Assembly: GCA_005884715.1 (NCBI GenBank)
Contig: VAZZ01000079.1
Location: 1 to 26,947 of the forward strand
Origin: Alphaproteobacteria bacterium
GTDB lineage: Bacteria > Pseudomonadota > Alphaproteobacteria > Rhizobiales > Aestuariivirgaceae
Reading direction: 5' to 3'
DNA: 26,947 nt
Part shown: one piece after another, positions 25,540 through 26,947 of the stretch
Position numbering within the stretch: position 1 is the stretch's first letter
Layout of the letters: each line of letters begins with the position of its first letter
The notes under the pieces: generated by a model
Told to the model about the DNA's origin: nothing
The model's input: only the letters and a program-made list of their open reading frames with translations
Database searches by the model: none
Program-made: the position numbers and the translations under genes

Positions 25540-25938
25540 ATGGATGGTCGTTGCTTATGTGGAGCCATCAGATTCGAAATAGATACCCCTGTCCAAACTT
25601 GCGTGAACTGCCATTGCGAAAGTTGCCGACGGCAATGTTCGGCACCGATGACGACATACATAGGCGTGCTGGACACCCAATGGAGATGGACTGGAGAAGC
25701 ACCCAAGGTCTACAAATCATCTCCCGGAGTCGAAAGAACATTCTGCGGAAACTGCGGCACACCTCTTTCGTTTCGGTCGGAGAAAATGTCGGGTGTAATG
25801 CATCTATTTGTGGCGGCGCTGGATGAACCAGAAAAATTCAAACCGACGCTTCACGCTGCCTATGAGGAAAGGCTTCCTTGGTTGAAACTCGCGGACGATT
25901 TGCCGACATGTATCGGGCCCGATTACACAAAAGGTTAA
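25540..25938 (+). CDS. GFA-family (CENP-V/GFA domain) zinc protein
   Basis: The product is 132 residues from ATG 25540. Zinc-ligand clusters typical of the family are present: CLCG near residue 5, CHCESCRR around 25-32, and FCGNCGTPLSFR around 69-80. The C-terminal HAAYEERLPWLKLADDLP is also family-like. The founding member was named for glutathione-dependent formaldehyde activation, but most members have no proven reaction. A TTG at 25516 would add eight residues; neither start has a strong ribosome binding site. Its base composition is lower in GC than its neighbours by eye, which hints at a different origin. It converges on glpK. An 8-bp inverted repeat ATCGGGCC/GGCCCGAT (25912-25950) spans its end. 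Confidence 0.85.
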   Translation: MDGRCLCGAIRFEIDTPVQTCVNCHCESCRRQCSAPMTTYIGVLDTQWRWTGEAPKVYKSSPGVERTFCGNCGTPLSFRSEKMSGVMHLFVAALDEPEKFKPTLHAAYEERLPWLKLADDLPTCIGPDYTKG

Positions 25939-25981
25939 TCGAGGCCCGATCCAAAGCTATCGAAATCCATTAAAACCGTGT

Positions 25982-26947
25982 CTAGCTGAGAAGTTTCCGG
26001 ACCGCCTCTTTCCAGCCGCCATACTTCGCTTCCCTGAGCTCCGGCGGCATTTTCGGCGTGAAGCGTCTTTCGAGTTTCCAGCCCTTGGCCAATTCTTCCG
26101 GAGGCGGGCACAGGCCTTGTGCCAGGCCGGCGAGATAGGCCGCGCCGACTGCGGTGGTTTCCAGAACCTTCGGGCGGTCGACCGGCGCATCGAGAATGTC
26201 GGCGAGATACTGCATCGTCCAGTCGGAGGCGACCATGCCGCCATCGACGCGCAGGATGGTGCTCCCCTTGCCGCCCCAATCGCCCTGCATGGCTTCCAGC
26301 AGATCGCGCGTCTGGTAGCAGACGGCTTCGAGCGCCGCGCGGGCCAGTTCCGCAGGACCGGTGGCGCGCGTCAGGCCGAACAGCGCGCCTCGCGCTTCCG
26401 GCTTCCAATAGGGGGCGCCCAGGCCGACAAAGGCCGGGATGAGATAAACCTGCTGCGCCTTGTCGGCAGCCTCCGCCAGTTCACCTGTCCGCTGCGCGCT
26501 ATCGATGATCTTGAGGCCATCACGCAGCCATTGCACCGCAGCGCCTGCGATGAAGATGGCACCTTCCAGCGCATAGGTTCGCTGGCCGTTCAATTGATAG
26601 GCGATCGTCGTCAGGAGACGGTTGCGCGAGGTGACCGGCGAAGGACCGGTATTGAGCAGCGCGAAACATCCCGTGCCATAGGTCGACTTGATCATCCCTG
26701 GGCTGAAGCAGGCCTGCCCGACAGTTGCCGCCTGCTGGTCGCCGGCAATGCCCTTGATCGGAATGGAGCGTCCGAACAGCGCGGCTTCCGTTGCGCTGAA
26801 GTCACCCGAGGAATCCCGCACCTCCGGCAGCAGGGATTTGGGCACGCGTAAGAGGCGGCAGAGCTCATCATCCCAGTTGCCGCGATGGATATCGTAGAGA
26901 AGCGTTCGCGACGCATTGGTCGCATCCGTTGCATGAACCTTGCCGCC
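25982..26947 (-). CDS. glpK: Glycerol kinase (N-terminal part outside the window)
   Basis: The window holds about 321 C-terminal residues; the frame is open to base 26947, so the start lies beyond the edge. Family landmarks are strong: KVHATDATNASRTLLYDIH, WDDELCRLL, the FGGY-type ATP-binding segment GDQQAATVGQACFSPGMIKS, STYGTGCFALLNTG, the GAPYWKPEARGALFGLTR region, and LRVDGGMVASDWTMQYLADI. Glycerol kinase makes sn-glycerol-3-phosphate from glycerol and ATP in the cytoplasm. No link can be seen to the decayed ABC transporter at the other end of the window, although dual-ATPase CUT1 transporters include known glycerol importers. Confidence 0.95.
   Translation of the reverse strand, partial: GGKVHATDATNASRTLLYDIHRGNWDDELCRLLRVPKSLLPEVRDSSGDFSATEAALFGRSIPIKGIAGDQQAATVGQACFSPGMIKSTYGTGCFALLNTGPSPVTSRNRLLTTIAYQLNGQRTYALEGAIFIAGAAVQWLRDGLKIIDSAQRTGELAEAADKAQQVYLIPAFVGLGAPYWKPEARGALFGLTRATGPAELARAALEAVCYQTRDLLEAMQGDWGGKGSTILRVDGGMVASDWTMQYLADILDAPVDRPKVLETTAVGAAYLAGLAQGLCPPPEELAKGWKLERRFTPKMPPELREAKYGGWKEAVRKLLS

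Overview
The window looks chromosomal and alphaproteobacterial, most likely Hyphomicrobiales (Rhizobiales) or a close relative. This rests on high GC (judged by eye), DUF1127 and DUF4242 small proteins, betaine-lipid genes btaA/btaB behind a Pho box, a long ribosomal protein S21, and a palindromic repeat of a kind common in that order. No rRNA or CRISPR was seen. There is one tRNA and one possible insertion-sequence remnant.

Layout. 1-880: secreted fasciclin-domain protein, its terminator and tRNA-Arg(CCT). 1021-6341 (minus): CUT1-type ABC uptake operon (binding protein, two permeases, two different ATPases). Both permease genes are broken by frame-shifting deletions in the part that codes the EAA loop. 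6342-7193: no gene recognised; tandem repeats resembling an IS481-type end near 7100. 7194-8836: secreted hypothetical protein and a frameshifted GH3/NagZ-like hydrolase. 8928-9671 (minus): rpsU and a cold-shock protein. 10016-13248: large AAA/LuxR regulator followed by DUF4242 and DUF1127 genes. 13295-14525: small uncharacterised genes. 14535-19570 (minus): a tightly overlapping phosphorelay operon (PAS-GAF-GAF hybrid kinase, then Hpt protein, then a receiver fused to an EamA/DMT transporter). 19739-21730: divergent BTAD/TolB-like/TPR regulator. 21739-25381 (minus): btaA-btaB-marC-alpha/beta hydrolase-small proline-rich protein. 25540-25938: GFA-family protein. 25982 to the window end (minus): glycerol kinase, cut by the window edge.

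How the genes work together. The most unusual unit is 14535-16005 with its partners. A soluble hybrid kinase, an Hpt protein and a receiver domain are coupled by ATGA overlaps, and the last receiver is fused to a ten-helix drug/metabolite transporter. This suggests a phosphorelay whose output is a transporter rather than a promoter. The transporter half is frameshifted in this copy. The bta genes probably form a phosphate-starvation lipid-remodelling operon with membrane and hydrolase passengers.

A second theme is four separate genes (two ABC permeases, the GH3 hydrolase, the EamA transporter) that each lost an estimated 30-70 bases inside a conserved domain with a change of frame. They could be real pseudogenes or assembly errors; reads would decide.
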